From NCBI RefSeq assembly GCF_017901155.1, contig NZ_CP072800.1, positions 1,701,283 through 1,765,282 of the forward strand: 64,000 nucleotides of DNA, in the 5' to 3' direction. Origin of the DNA: Candidatus Thiothrix anitrata. GTDB lineage: Bacteria > Pseudomonadota > Gammaproteobacteria > Thiotrichales > Thiotrichaceae. The first letter of the stretch is position 1. Each line of letters begins with the position of its first letter. Below the pieces are notes generated by a model, which saw nothing but the letters and a program-made list of their open reading frames with translations, was not told where the DNA came from and searched no databases. The position numbers were made by a program, and so were the translations under genes. Shown in pieces: positions 42,601 through 51,117 of the stretch.

Positions 42601-43730
42601 ATCCACGTCAGGGCTTGCTGGAGCTTTACGCCACGGGCTTGGCAGCCGTCAATGGTACGAGCGTGGTGTATCGGGCGTTGTTAGCCCGTGCCGAGCGTAA
42701 TCCGTGCCATGTGGTGGCTATCGGTAAAGCGGCGGATGCGATGCTGGACGGGGCGCGGCGTTATTTGCACCATGCGTTGCGTTCCGCGTTGCTGATTACC
42801 AAACACGGACATGTCGCGGCACATACCGCTACCTTGGACAATGTGCAAATCTTCGAGGCAGCGCACCCGGTTCCTGACGAGTCGTCGTTGGCGGCGGGGC
42901 AGGCATTGCTGGATTATTTACAAGCATTGCCTGCGGATGAGCCGGTATTGTTTTTGATTTCCGGCGGTACATCTAGTTTGGTGGAGGTATTAGCCGATGG
43001 CTGGGTGTTGGAAGGCTTGCAGGCATTGACTAACGAATTGCTGGCAAACGGTGCAGACATCCATGAAATCAATGTGATGCGCCGCAGTGTTTCGCGCATC
43101 AAAGGCGGTCAATTGTGGGATTACTTGGGCGAGCGTGCAGTAACGTGTTTGTTAATGTCCGACGTGCCTAATGATGATCCTGAAGTGATTGGTTCGGGGC
43201 TATTGTTTCCTGCGCCTTCCGCACGTGATTTTGACTGGCAAATGGTGGCGAATAATGCTGCTATGCTGGAGGCAATGGCAGCCAGTGAATTGTTTGCTCC
43301 CACGACTATTATGCCGGAGTTTCTGGTCGGTGATGTGCTTACCGCCGCTAGTACCTGCGTACAGCATTTGCTTGATAGCGAACCGGGCATTTATTTGTGG
43401 GGTGCGGAAACCACGGTGCAATTACCCGAACAACCGGGACGCGGTGGGCGTAATCAGCATTTTGCCTTGGCGGCAGCGTTACAACTTCAGGATGCGGATG
43501 ATTGCTTGTTGCTGGTGGCGGGAACCGATGGCACGGATGGGATGACGGCGGATGCTGGCGCGTTGGTGGATAGCGGCACTTGCCTGCGCGGTAATGCGGA
43601 AAACCTTGACCCAGTAGCTTGTTTGCACGCGGCGGATGCGGGTACATTCCTCGAAGCCAGCGGCGACTTGATTCACGTCGGCGTGACTGGCACGAATGTG
43701 ATGGATGTGGTGATTGGCTTAAAACTGTGA
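42597..43730 (+). CDS. Glycerate 2-kinase type protein (DUF4147/MOFRL)
   Basis: A GTG start overlaps the metZ stop. The 377-aa protein has VVAIGKAADAMLDGA, FLISGGTSSLVEVL and MSDVPNDDPEVIGSGL, then a MOFRL-like C-terminus with VAGTDGTDGMTADAGALVD. The family phosphorylates glycerate (often annotated hydroxypyruvate reductase TtuD). It is coupled both upstream and downstream. Confidence 0.88.
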   Translation: MNPRQGLLELYATGLAAVNGTSVVYRALLARAERNPCHVVAIGKAADAMLDGARRYLHHALRSALLITKHGHVAAHTATLDNVQIFEAAHPVPDESSLAAGQALLDYLQALPADEPVLFLISGGTSSLVEVLADGWVLEGLQALTNELLANGADIHEINVMRRSVSRIKGGQLWDYLGERAVTCLLMSDVPNDDPEVIGSGLLFPAPSARDFDWQMVANNAAMLEAMAASELFAPTTIMPEFLVGDVLTAASTCVQHLLDSEPGIYLWGAETTVQLPEQPGRGGRNQHFALAAALQLQDADDCLLLVAGTDGTDGMTADAGALVDSGTCLRGNAENLDPVACLHAADAGTFLEASGDLIHVGVTGTNVMDVVIGLKL

Positions 43731-44557
43731 TGCAAAATCTGTATACCGCCGCTTACGCTTGCTTAATGACGGCGGACGTTGATCAAAAACTGGCGTGTGC
43801 AACCCAACTTTATGCTGCTTGGCAAGCAGGGCAGCTTGTACGCGATGCTGCGGTGGCGGATGAAGTGTTGGCGATTGCCGATCCCGGTCGTCCATCTCGC
43901 CCCGAATTGGTTCACCCCAAACAAGTCAAACAGCGCAAATTATCAACCCCGGAAGGGCGGCGAGCTTTGCTCCATGCGGTGGCGCACATTGAATTTAACG
44001 CGATTAATCTAGCCTTGGATGCGGTATACAGATTCCGGGAAATGCCGGATGCGTATTACGGTGATTGGTTGCAAGTGGCGGCAGAAGAGGCGTACCACTT
44101 CAGTTTATTGCGGGAACGTTTGGCGGCTTTCGACTGTGTTTACGGTGATTTACCGGCGCATAACGGTTTGTGGGAACAGGCGTGTAAAACGGCTGATGAT
44201 GTGATGGTGCGTATGGCGTTAGTGCCACGGGTGCTGGAAGCGCGGGGTTTGGACGTTACACCGGGGATGATGCAGCGGTTGCAGGAAGTCGGTGACACGG
44301 CGACGGTGGACGTGCTGGCGATTATTTTACGCGATGAAATTGGGCATGTGCGGATTGGTTCGCGTTGGTTTCAGTATTGTTGTGAGCAACGCGGGCTGGA
44401 GGCGGATACTACCTTTCGTCGGTTAATTCGTGGTGTAATGCAAACGCCGTTACGCGGGCCGTTTTTCACGGAAGCGCGATTGCAAGCGGGTTTCAGTGCC
44501 GATGAGCTGGAACAGTTGCTGGCAATGGCGCAGGATTGGGATAACGCGCCAGCTTGA
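43730..44557 (+). CDS. DUF455 ferritin-like protein
   Basis: The ATG at 43730 shares a base with the previous stop; 275 aa. Diiron ligands appear in HIEFNAINLALDAVYRF, AAEEAYHFSLL and RDEIGHVRIGSRWF. DUF455 is a ferritin-like diiron family related to MiaE, without an established reaction. It ends the metZ operon. Confidence 0.88.
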   Translation: MQNLYTAAYACLMTADVDQKLACATQLYAAWQAGQLVRDAAVADEVLAIADPGRPSRPELVHPKQVKQRKLSTPEGRRALLHAVAHIEFNAINLALDAVYRFREMPDAYYGDWLQVAAEEAYHFSLLRERLAAFDCVYGDLPAHNGLWEQACKTADDVMVRMALVPRVLEARGLDVTPGMMQRLQEVGDTATVDVLAIILRDEIGHVRIGSRWFQYCCEQRGLEADTTFRRLIRGVMQTPLRGPFFTEARLQAGFSADELEQLLAMAQDWDNAPA

Positions 44558-44700
44558 CGTAACGGTTTAGGTGAACTACATAGTAGTGGCTTATCGCTAA
44601 TAGAAAATAACAATTAGCAATAGCGCGGTTTCATAGGCTATATCAGCCATTGAAAATTTCACGTTGAAACCGATGTGTGTTTATTAGACGAGGATTGTCT

Positions 44701-45555
44701 GTGTTAGTGAGTATGTCCGCCGTAAGGCGTTGCGCGACGCTGTTGCTTGTGCCTGCTGCGTTTGCGTTTTCCAGCTCTTCGGCTATTGCCGCTTGTGATC
44801 AATATGCTCCGCAAGTAATTCGTGCAATGGCAGGGCCTTATCAGCAGGTGATTGTTTCAGCGGCACGTGCCAACGGTGTGAATCCCAATTTGCTCAAAGC
44901 TGTTATTACCGCAGAGAGTTGTTTTAAACCGGCTGCGGTTTCGCATAAGGGAGCGGGTGGTTTGATGCAGTTAATGCCAGCCACAGCGCGGCGTTTTGGG
45001 GTGGTCAATCGCTTTGACACTAATGAGAATATTCACGGTGGTGCGCGTTATCTGCGTTGGTTGTTAACACGTTACGGTGGCAGCGTACCTCATGCGGTTG
45101 CTGCTTATAATGCGGGTGAAGGGCGCGTGGATAGATACGGGACGGCGGTACCTATTGAGGAAACTCAAACTTATACGCGCCGTGTTTTGAATGCGTACCA
45201 AAAACTTTCATACGGGCAGCAAGGTGGTGCAAAACCGCAGGTGGTTAGAGGTGCTCCGGGTAGCCGGTGCGAGGTGGTAACGCATAGCTTGTACACGATT
45301 CATGGGAATCAAACACTTCAACACGTCGCTAAACGTTATGGTATGAGTGTCAAACGCTTGGCTGCACTGAATAAAATTCCTCGCCCTTACAAAGTAGCGC
45401 ATGGACAACGCTTGCGGGTTGAAGTCTGCGGACGTTGGGCTGAGGGCGCGAAGTCTTCTGGTTCCAACCGTGCGGCGTTAGCTTCTAAAATTCACGAGCG
45501 TGTCGCTAAGCCAGCGGAGAAAGAGAAAGACGATCGCTGGGGATTTGATTTTTAA
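44701..45555 (+). CDS. Lytic transglycosylase (SLT) with LysM domain
   Basis: A GTG at 44701 is chosen, 7 bp after GAGG, and gives a signal peptide through SSSSAIA; the frame to 44677 is longer. The SLT domain has catalytic Glu in LKAVITAESCFKPAAVSHKG and GLMQLMPATARRFGV and AYNAGEG. A LysM-like module (YTIHGNQTLQHVAKRYGMSV) follows. It cleaves peptidoglycan in the periplasm. Confidence 0.92.
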   Translation: MLVSMSAVRRCATLLLVPAAFAFSSSSAIAACDQYAPQVIRAMAGPYQQVIVSAARANGVNPNLLKAVITAESCFKPAAVSHKGAGGLMQLMPATARRFGVVNRFDTNENIHGGARYLRWLLTRYGGSVPHAVAAYNAGEGRVDRYGTAVPIEETQTYTRRVLNAYQKLSYGQQGGAKPQVVRGAPGSRCEVVTHSLYTIHGNQTLQHVAKRYGMSVKRLAALNKIPRPYKVAHGQRLRVEVCGRWAEGAKSSGSNRAALASKIHERVAKPAEKEKDDRWGFDF

Positions 45556-45561
45556 GAGACC

Positions 45562-45668
45562 CTCACCCCCCAGCCCCCCTCTCCCACCAAGCGGTAGAGG
45601 GGGAGCAAGGAAAATGACTCTCTAGCCCCTCGCCCACTTAGTGGGAGAGGGGTTGGAGTGAGGGGCTT
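45562..45668. repeat. GC-rich inverted-repeat element between convergent genes
   Basis: Arms of the type CCCTCAC...CCTCTCCCAC at both ends are inverted copies, each with an inner GTGGGAGAGG-type hairpin. It fills the gap between the SLT gene and ettA and may act as a terminator for both. It is a different family from the element at 4.1 kb. Confidence 0.75.
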
Positions 45669-47331
45669 ATGCCTTCAACCGCTTGTATTTAATCCGCTGC
45701 GGGTGCAACTCGTTCCCGTGGCGGCGTTTATAGTCTTCTTCGTAATCGCTGTAATTCCCTTCAAACCACGTCACTTGCGAATCGCCTTCAAACGCGAGGA
45801 TGTGTGTCGCAATCCGGTCTAAGAACCAGCGGTCATGCGAAATCACCACCGCGCAGCCGGGGAAATTGAGAATCGCTTCTTCCAACGCCCGTAAGGTTTC
45901 TACGTCGAGGTCGTTGGTCGGTTCGTCGAGCAGCAACAAGTTGCCGCCTTCTTTGAGCAATTTTGCCAGATGCACACGGTTGCGTTCCCCGCCCGATAAA
46001 TCGCACAGGCGTTTTTGCTGGGAATCACCCTTGAAGTTGAAACGTCCGCAATACGCCCGCGACTGAATTTGATAACCGCCAACCGTCATAATGTCGTGTC
46101 CGTCGGCAATTTCCTGCCACACGGTTTTATTGGGGTCAAGGTCTTCACGCGATTGATCGACGTAGGCAATTTTGACGGTTTCGCCGACTTTGAATGTACC
46201 GGCATCCGGTTGTTCTTGCCCGGTAATCATGCGGAACAGGGTGGTTTTACCCGCGCCGTTGGGGCCGATAATGCCGACAATGCCGCCTTTGGGTAGGCTG
46301 AAACTGACGTTTTCGTACAGTAAACGATCACCGAAGGATTTGCTGATGCCGTTAGCTTCAATGACGGTATCACCGAGACGCGGGCCGGGAGCAATGTAAA
46401 TCTCGTTGGTTTCGGCGCGTTTTTGGTAATCGCTGGAAGAGAGTTCCTCAAAGCGTTGCATCCGCGCTTTGCTCTTGGCGTGACGGCCTTTGGGGTTGGA
46501 ACGTACCCATTCCAATTCCTGTTTCATGGCTTTTTGGCGGCCTTGCTCGGACTTACTTTCTTGGGCGAGGCGGTTTTGCTTTTGTTCCAGCCATGAGGAA
46601 TAGTTGCCCTCCCAAGGGATGCCTTGCCCACGGTCAAGTTCCAGAATCCAGCCAGCCACATTATCGAGGAAGTAGCGGTCATGGGTGACAGCAACGACCG
46701 TGCCTTGGAAATCTTGCAGGAAGCGTTCCAACCAAGCCACAGATTCAGCATCCAAATGGTTGGTCGGTTCGTCAAGGATGAGCATGTCGGGGGAAGACAG
46801 CAGCAAGCGACACAGCGCGACGCGGCGTTTTTCACCACCGGAAAGCGTAGAAACATCCGCATCCCACGGTGGTAGGCGTAGTGCATCGGCGGCGACTTCG
46901 AGGGTGTGTTCGAGATTGTGCGCGTCGGATGCTTGCAGGATATTTTCCAAACGCCCTTGTTCGGCAGCGAGTGCGTCGAAATCGGCATCAGGTTCGGCAT
47001 AGGCAGCGTAAACTTCGTCCAGCCGTGCCTGTGCGTCTTTGATGACTTTTAAGCCTTCTTCGACGTTACCACGCACGTCTTTGGTCGGGTCAAGCTGCGG
47101 CTCTTGTGAAAGGTAGCCAATATTAATGCCGGGTTGCGGACGCGCTTCGCCCACAATATCGGTGTCCAGCCCTGCCATAATGCGCAACAGGGTGGATTTG
47201 CCCGCGCCGTTATAGCCGAGCACCCCGATTTTCGCACCGGGGAAAAAGTTGAGGTAAATGTCTTTGAGGATGAAACGGTTCGGCGGTACGATCTTGCCGA
47301 CACCGTTCATGGTGTAAATGAATTGCGCCAT
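45667..47331 (-). CDS. ettA: Energy-dependent translational throttle protein EttA (ABC-F)
   Basis: This 554-aa protein has two ABC domains: Walker [10 protein letters not shown] and GPNGAGKTT, signatures [12 protein letters not shown] and [12 protein letters not shown], and the ABC-F linker with the [19 protein letters not shown] segment. The start [17 protein letters not shown] is typical of EttA. It binds the ribosomal E site and gates elongation according to ATP/ADP. Confidence 0.95.
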   Translation of the reverse strand: MAQFIYTMNGVGKIVPPNRFILKDIYLNFFPGAKIGVLGYNGAGKSTLLRIMAGLDTDIVGEARPQPGINIGYLSQEPQLDPTKDVRGNVEEGLKVIKDAQARLDEVYAAYAEPDADFDALAAEQGRLENILQASDAHNLEHTLEVAADALRLPPWDADVSTLSGGEKRRVALCRLLLSSPDMLILDEPTNHLDAESVAWLERFLQDFQGTVVAVTHDRYFLDNVAGWILELDRGQGIPWEGNYSSWLEQKQNRLAQESKSEQGRQKAMKQELEWVRSNPKGRHAKSKARMQRFEELSSSDYQKRAETNEIYIAPGPRLGDTVIEANGISKSFGDRLLYENVSFSLPKGGIVGIIGPNGAGKTTLFRMITGQEQPDAGTFKVGETVKIAYVDQSREDLDPNKTVWQEIADGHDIMTVGGYQIQSRAYCGRFNFKGDSQQKRLCDLSGGERNRVHLAKLLKEGGNLLLLDEPTNDLDVETLRALEEAILNFPGCAVVISHDRWFLDRIATHILAFEGDSQVTWFEGNYSDYEEDYKRRHGNELHPQRIKYKRLKA

Positions 47332-47366
47332 CCAAAACTCCCTGTCGCTGATGCTAAAGGGGGGGA

Positions 47367-47479
47367 TTATACAGTAGTTTTACGCCACCAAGAACGCATC
47401 AGCACAGTCATGACACCCAACATTAAGCCAACCACGAGGGGCGTTTGGGTGTGTCGCGACTGATCGGTTCTTCTGGCAT
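47367..47479 (-). CDS. Possible small membrane protein, split by one missing base
   Basis: From ATG at 47479 the frame gives [10 protein letters not shown] and then fails; adding one C in a CCC run restores a 37-aa chain continuing [19 protein letters not shown] and ending RKTTV with a stop at 47367. This would be a single membrane helix with a basic tail. It lies just upstream of ettA on the same strand. Without the added base there is no gene. Confidence 0.35.
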
Positions 47480-47573
47480 GGCGAATCTATGTTCGTAGGC
47501 AGTGAGGGCCAGGCAGATAGAGGAGTGTAATAAGTTGGATGATATTTATTTTTAATGAGCTTATGAGGTGATT

Positions 47574-48119
47574 ATGACATTTAAAGGTATGGTGTTATTT
47601 GTGGTGCTATGGTGTTGTGTATTGCCAGTACGCAGTGAGTCGTATCTGTATGATCCACCGTTCCAAGCTGGAAAACGCTTTTTAATTGTGCAGGGATTCA
47701 ATGGCGAGCTGTCTCATCAGACAACACTGTCTCGCTATGCTGTGGATTTGGCAATGCCAGAAGGTGAACCTGTTTGTGCGGCTCGGGAGGGGGAGGTTGT
47801 TAGACTAAATCGTGATGGTGATGAGCGTGTTTCTCAATTTGTCCATATTGAGCATGAAGATAAGACTGTTGGTGATTACGAGCATTTGCAGGTGGGGAGT
47901 ATTGGGGTGCAAGTTGGGCAGAAAGTGGAGCAGGGAGAATGCTTCGCTAAGGTAGGGAATACTGGGTACAGTACTGGCCCTCATTTGCATTTTGCCGTTT
48001 TGCACCGACAAGGTTTTCCATGGTTTACTTTGGTTTCCCAACCTTTTAAGTTTAACGTTAAACGCGGAACTATTACCCCTGAGAAACTGCTTTGGCTTGA
48101 TCATCCAATAGCCCATTAA
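47574..48119 (+). CDS. M23-family metallopeptidase (LytM-like), exported
   Basis: The ATG at 47574 is used (GAGG 5 bp upstream). The 181-aa chain has a signal peptide (VLFVVLWCCVLPVRS) and a single M23 domain with zinc ligands in SHQTTLSRYAVDLAMP and GPHLHFAVLH. Such proteins cut peptidoglycan cross-links or activate amidases. It opens the plus-strand envelope cluster before the EPS genes. Confidence 0.88.
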   Translation: MTFKGMVLFVVLWCCVLPVRSESYLYDPPFQAGKRFLIVQGFNGELSHQTTLSRYAVDLAMPEGEPVCAAREGEVVRLNRDGDERVSQFVHIEHEDKTVGDYEHLQVGSIGVQVGQKVEQGECFAKVGNTGYSTGPHLHFAVLHRQGFPWFTLVSQPFKFNVKRGTITPEKLLWLDHPIAH

Positions 48120-48122
48120 GTG

Positions 48123-48152
48123 TTGGTAAAATTAGAGGGGGGGGGCTATAAT
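48123..48152 (+). promoter_or_regulatory. Promoter with a nine-G tract in the spacer
   Basis: TTGGTA (48123-48128) and a perfect TATAAT (48147-48152) are separated by 18 bp that include G9 at 48137-48145. The start codon of the FecR-like gene lies 58 bp downstream. A homopolymer between -35 and -10 is the layout of phase-variable promoters. Confidence 0.7.
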
Positions 48153-48209
48153 AGGAAGGTCTGATTTTGCAAGTCAGATAGTCTTAAGCTTAAGCAAATG
48201 GAGAATTTT

Positions 48210-48626
48210 ATGAAAAAAATGTTATTGACACTAGCTTCAGCTCTGCTGTTGTCTAATGCGGTAATGGCTGCTGACATTGCCCCTGTAGCATCTGTTACTG
48301 GTCTGCAAGGTTCCGCAGTTGTTGCTCGTGGTGATGCTAGCCTACCTTTGAAACAGGGTATGGCTTTGTTAGAAGGCGATAAAGTAGCAGTGTTGGAAAA
48401 CTCTTCTATGGAATTGGCTTACGCAGATTGCGCTGTTAGCCATCAGCAAAACACCCTGTTGGATGTTTCTGCTAATGCGCCTTGCGCTCAAGGTCAACAA
48501 TTCGGTACTGGTGCACCGCTTCTTGCTGCACTGGGTGGTTTTGGACTTGCGGGTGTGATTGCGGCCGTGGTAGTTGTTGGTGTAGCGGTTGATGCAGCTA
48601 ACGATGATGATGTTACCAGTCCTTAA
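48210..48626 (+). CDS. Exported FecR-like domain protein
   Basis: The ATG at 48210 follows GGAG and opens a signal peptide ending AVMAA. Residues 25-95 resemble a FecR domain: GLQGSAVVARGDASLPLKQG, LLEGDKVAVLENSSMELAY and a conserved QNTLLDVSA. A hydrophobic glycine-rich stretch (AALGGFGLAGVIAAVVVVGV) precedes the acidic C-terminus and may anchor it in a membrane. Such proteins are often encoded beside EPS loci. Two cysteines may be disulfide-bonded. Confidence 0.7.
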   Translation: MKKMLLTLASALLLSNAVMAADIAPVASVTGLQGSAVVARGDASLPLKQGMALLEGDKVAVLENSSMELAYADCAVSHQQNTLLDVSANAPCAQGQQFGTGAPLLAALGGFGLAGVIAAVVVVGVAVDAANDDDVTSP

Positions 48627-48798
48627 TTTAAAGAGACTGTGTTACGAACAAAAACGGGCAGGTCTCCGTTTTTGTTCTTTTTTTTTCCTGTTTATGTTGA
48701 GCGGTTGTTCTGTGTTGCCTAGACACGTTGCTGCCGAATTAACACCAACAACAGCGACTGCTGAGAATCATTACGCTGCCAAAGTACTGAGTAAATGA
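48589..48798 (+). CDS. Small lipoprotein
   Basis: The frame overlaps the end of the FecR-like gene; the start may be any of the ATGs at 48589-48610. The signal is KRAGLRFCSFFFLFMLSGC with lipobox LSGC, so the mature lipoprotein has about 29 residues from CSVLPRHVAAEL. The stop overlaps the next ATG (ATGA). The hairpin at 48646-48686 lies within its signal-peptide codons. Function is unknown. Confidence 0.55.
   Translation: MMQLTMMMLPVLNLKRLCYEQKRAGLRFCSFFFLFMLSGCSVLPRHVAAELTPTTATAENHYAAKVLSK
48646..48686 (+). terminator. Terminator-like hairpin inside the lipoprotein gene
   Basis: GAACAAAAACGG pairs with CCGTTTTTGTTC around an 8-nt loop and is followed by nine T. It looks like a strong intrinsic terminator for the FecR-like gene, yet sits in the coding region of the small lipoprotein, so it may attenuate the downstream genes. 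Confidence 0.8.
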
Positions 48799-49781
48799 AA
48801 AAAACTTGGTTAGTTCTTACCTTTTCCGTGTTGAATACCATCGTTTCGAGTTGTGTTACCGCCGGAGAATTATTGACGACCCAAGTGAATGTTAAGCTAG
48901 TCGACTCACCATCCCCCAGTAAGTGGGGTGTTCCATTGGAGACAGGGCAGATTGTTGTTACCGAATCTCCCATTCCCATCAATACCCTTTATTTATTGCT
49001 TTATCCTCAATATTCACCGTTCATTCATGTTGGTATAGTTGACGTGAGTGGTGGTGATGTGGGTGTTTATGAAGCCAGTGGAACTTACAAGTTGGGCATG
49101 GGCAGTGCGCCACCGACCGATAATATATCAGGTCATGTTCGGCGGATTTCGCTAGATGATTATCTCCAAGAAAATGGAGGTACGGCAACTTTCTATCAAC
49201 CGCCAGCGGGTGTTGACATGAGCAAGGTTCTTGCCTACGCGCAACACCACGTTGATTCCAAAACGCCTTTTGATCCTTATTTTAATTACCGCGATCGCTC
49301 CAGTTTGTACTGTTCCGAGTTTGTTGCCGCTGCTTTTGAAGCGGGTGGTGTTCCCGCTTATTCAACCGTACCGATGAAACCGAATCGATCCACGCAAGTG
49401 GTGATGGCATGGTTGAAAGTTAATGACAGGGATATTTTGCCAGTTGATCGATTGACATCAACGGCACGATGGTTGGGAACTATCAGTCAAACTTACACTT
49501 TGACGGAGTTAAAAGTGGATAGGACGGTTAAAGCTGAGTTATATCAGCGTTTTACCGATAATCAGAAGCTAGGTAATATCTTAGCGTGGGAGGGGATGAA
49601 TGTCGCTTTTCAACCGCTAGTTGCGCAGTTTAAAGAACAAGCCTTTGCTGCTTTTGACAAGGATGAATTCTATACAGCAGAACAAGTACTTCATAAGGTT
49701 GGAGAGCTTGCAGATGAGTCTTTAGGGGATTTTGATGCAGGAAATATTTCGGAGTGTAAGATTGATTTTAGCCATTGTTGA
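48795..49781 (+). CDS. YiiX/YebB-like (NlpC/P60 superfamily) exported protein
   Basis: This 328-aa protein has a signal peptide and a permuted papain-like fold: LETGQIVVTE, FIHVGIVDVSGGDVGVYEAS with the His and SSLYCSEFVAAAFEAGGVPA with the Cys. The C-terminal 90 residues are helical and unassigned. YiiX-type enzymes are thought to hydrolyse lipids or peptides in the envelope. The 3' end overlaps the convergent O-antigen ligase gene by 14 bp. Confidence 0.82.
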   Translation: MKKTWLVLTFSVLNTIVSSCVTAGELLTTQVNVKLVDSPSPSKWGVPLETGQIVVTESPIPINTLYLLLYPQYSPFIHVGIVDVSGGDVGVYEASGTYKLGMGSAPPTDNISGHVRRISLDDYLQENGGTATFYQPPAGVDMSKVLAYAQHHVDSKTPFDPYFNYRDRSSLYCSEFVAAAFEAGGVPAYSTVPMKPNRSTQVVMAWLKVNDRDILPVDRLTSTARWLGTISQTYTLTELKVDRTVKAELYQRFTDNQKLGNILAWEGMNVAFQPLVAQFKEQAFAAFDKDEFYTAEQVLHKVGELADESLGDFDAGNISECKIDFSHC

Positions 49782-51117
49782 TTGTGGCGTATTGACGGAA
49801 AAAGAGACCGCATAAAAAAGCGAAAGCGATCATGTTGGCAGGTGTATGAAGGTTAAAGTCGGTCAAAGAATGTAATAATAAAATAAATATACCAACTCCC
49901 GCGGCATTTTGAATAAAGTGTAATTGATTCCACGCTTTGCCCCATAGTTTTACCCAGCCGTAGATATACAGTAATATAAATGCTGTAATTAAAAATGTGG
50001 CGGTGGCTCCCATTTCAAACAGTAATTCTAAATAATCATTGTGGGCATTATTAACAAATCTCATTTGTTCGATAGGTTGAAATGCACGATAAACATCAGG
50101 AAATGTTCCTGGTCCACTTCCGAATGGGAAAAAAGTACGAATAGCTTCAATAGTATTATTAAAAATTTCCCAACGACCATCCTCTAGGGGGTCTTGTGCG
50201 ACAAAGCGATTGAGAATGGGAATAAGCCCGATACTGACAGCAAAGCCAGTAGTAATTGTTGCAATGACGGCAGTTATACCAGCGGATTGTTTCCCCCCAA
50301 GATGACGTGCGAAAATCAAGCTGGATAAAATGACAGCAATAATAGTTAAAAACACCCCGGCCCGTGAGCGCGAAAAAATGCCTGCAAGTAAAATTAATAA
50401 CATCAAGCTGCCAAATATCAGCGTGTTATTGAGAGTTAGCCAGGTAAAACGCTTGGTGTCATGCTTTTGTCCCCGATGGTGTTGTCCTAGGGTAAACAGA
50501 GTTAGGCCGATACTGATAGGTAGTGCCATTTCCATCAATGCCGCAAAGTGATCACGATTGCGGTAAGTACCTTGTGCACTTTGCCCGTTAGGTTCTAGTC
50601 CAAAAAAGAACACGGGGTTGTTACTGGCATATTGGATTAAACCCAGTGCTGCTTGCAGTGCTGCAACCCCCAGAAAAACCATCACGAGTTGTTTCACTTT
50701 GGTCTCAGGTAAATAACTGGCAACTAAAAAAATGCCTAACGGTGCGATTAGCGACAATAGGGCAATCAACGTTTCTGCCGGGACAAGGGATAATGCTAGA
50801 GCAGGTGTAACAGATTGTTGATTGAGCCAGTTGAGACCCTCAAGATAGAAATCACGACCAGGTAAGTTTGCCCACTGGGTTTGTGGTAGTGGTACTAGGT
50901 AAATAGCTGTCAGGCATAGCCCGGTAATAATGAATAAAGTCACGGGACGGTACAATCGCTGTGGTGTTTCCATCCATAATAGACAGGCAAGTATACCCAG
51001 CCCCAAAAAGCCCAACAACATCTCCGCAAAAGCGGTTTTTCCGCTATAAAGCGTTGGTGCAGCAATGAGCAAGGCAATGCTTAGTGCGAAAACTAATTGT
51101 TCAGGAAGTGTTCGCAT
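49768..51117 (-). CDS. O-antigen ligase/polymerase family protein (WaaL/Wzy-like)
   Basis: This 449-aa protein has about 12 membrane helices and the family loop NRDHFAALMEMALPISIGL and RFVNNAHNDYLELLFEMG (conserved His). GSGPGTFPDVYRAFQP is a typical periplasmic loop. In this context (Wza/Wzc nearby) it is more likely a polysaccharide polymerase than an LPS ligase. It overlaps the upstream gene stop. Confidence 0.88.
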   Translation of the reverse strand: MRTLPEQLVFALSIALLIAAPTLYSGKTAFAEMLLGFLGLGILACLLWMETPQRLYRPVTLFIITGLCLTAIYLVPLPQTQWANLPGRDFYLEGLNWLNQQSVTPALALSLVPAETLIALLSLIAPLGIFLVASYLPETKVKQLVMVFLGVAALQAALGLIQYASNNPVFFFGLEPNGQSAQGTYRNRDHFAALMEMALPISIGLTLFTLGQHHRGQKHDTKRFTWLTLNNTLIFGSLMLLILLAGIFSRSRAGVFLTIIAVILSSLIFARHLGGKQSAGITAVIATITTGFAVSIGLIPILNRFVAQDPLEDGRWEIFNNTIEAIRTFFPFGSGPGTFPDVYRAFQPIEQMRFVNNAHNDYLELLFEMGATATFLITAFILLYIYGWVKLWGKAWNQLHFIQNAAGVGIFILLLHSLTDFNLHTPANMIAFAFLCGLFFRQYATINNG

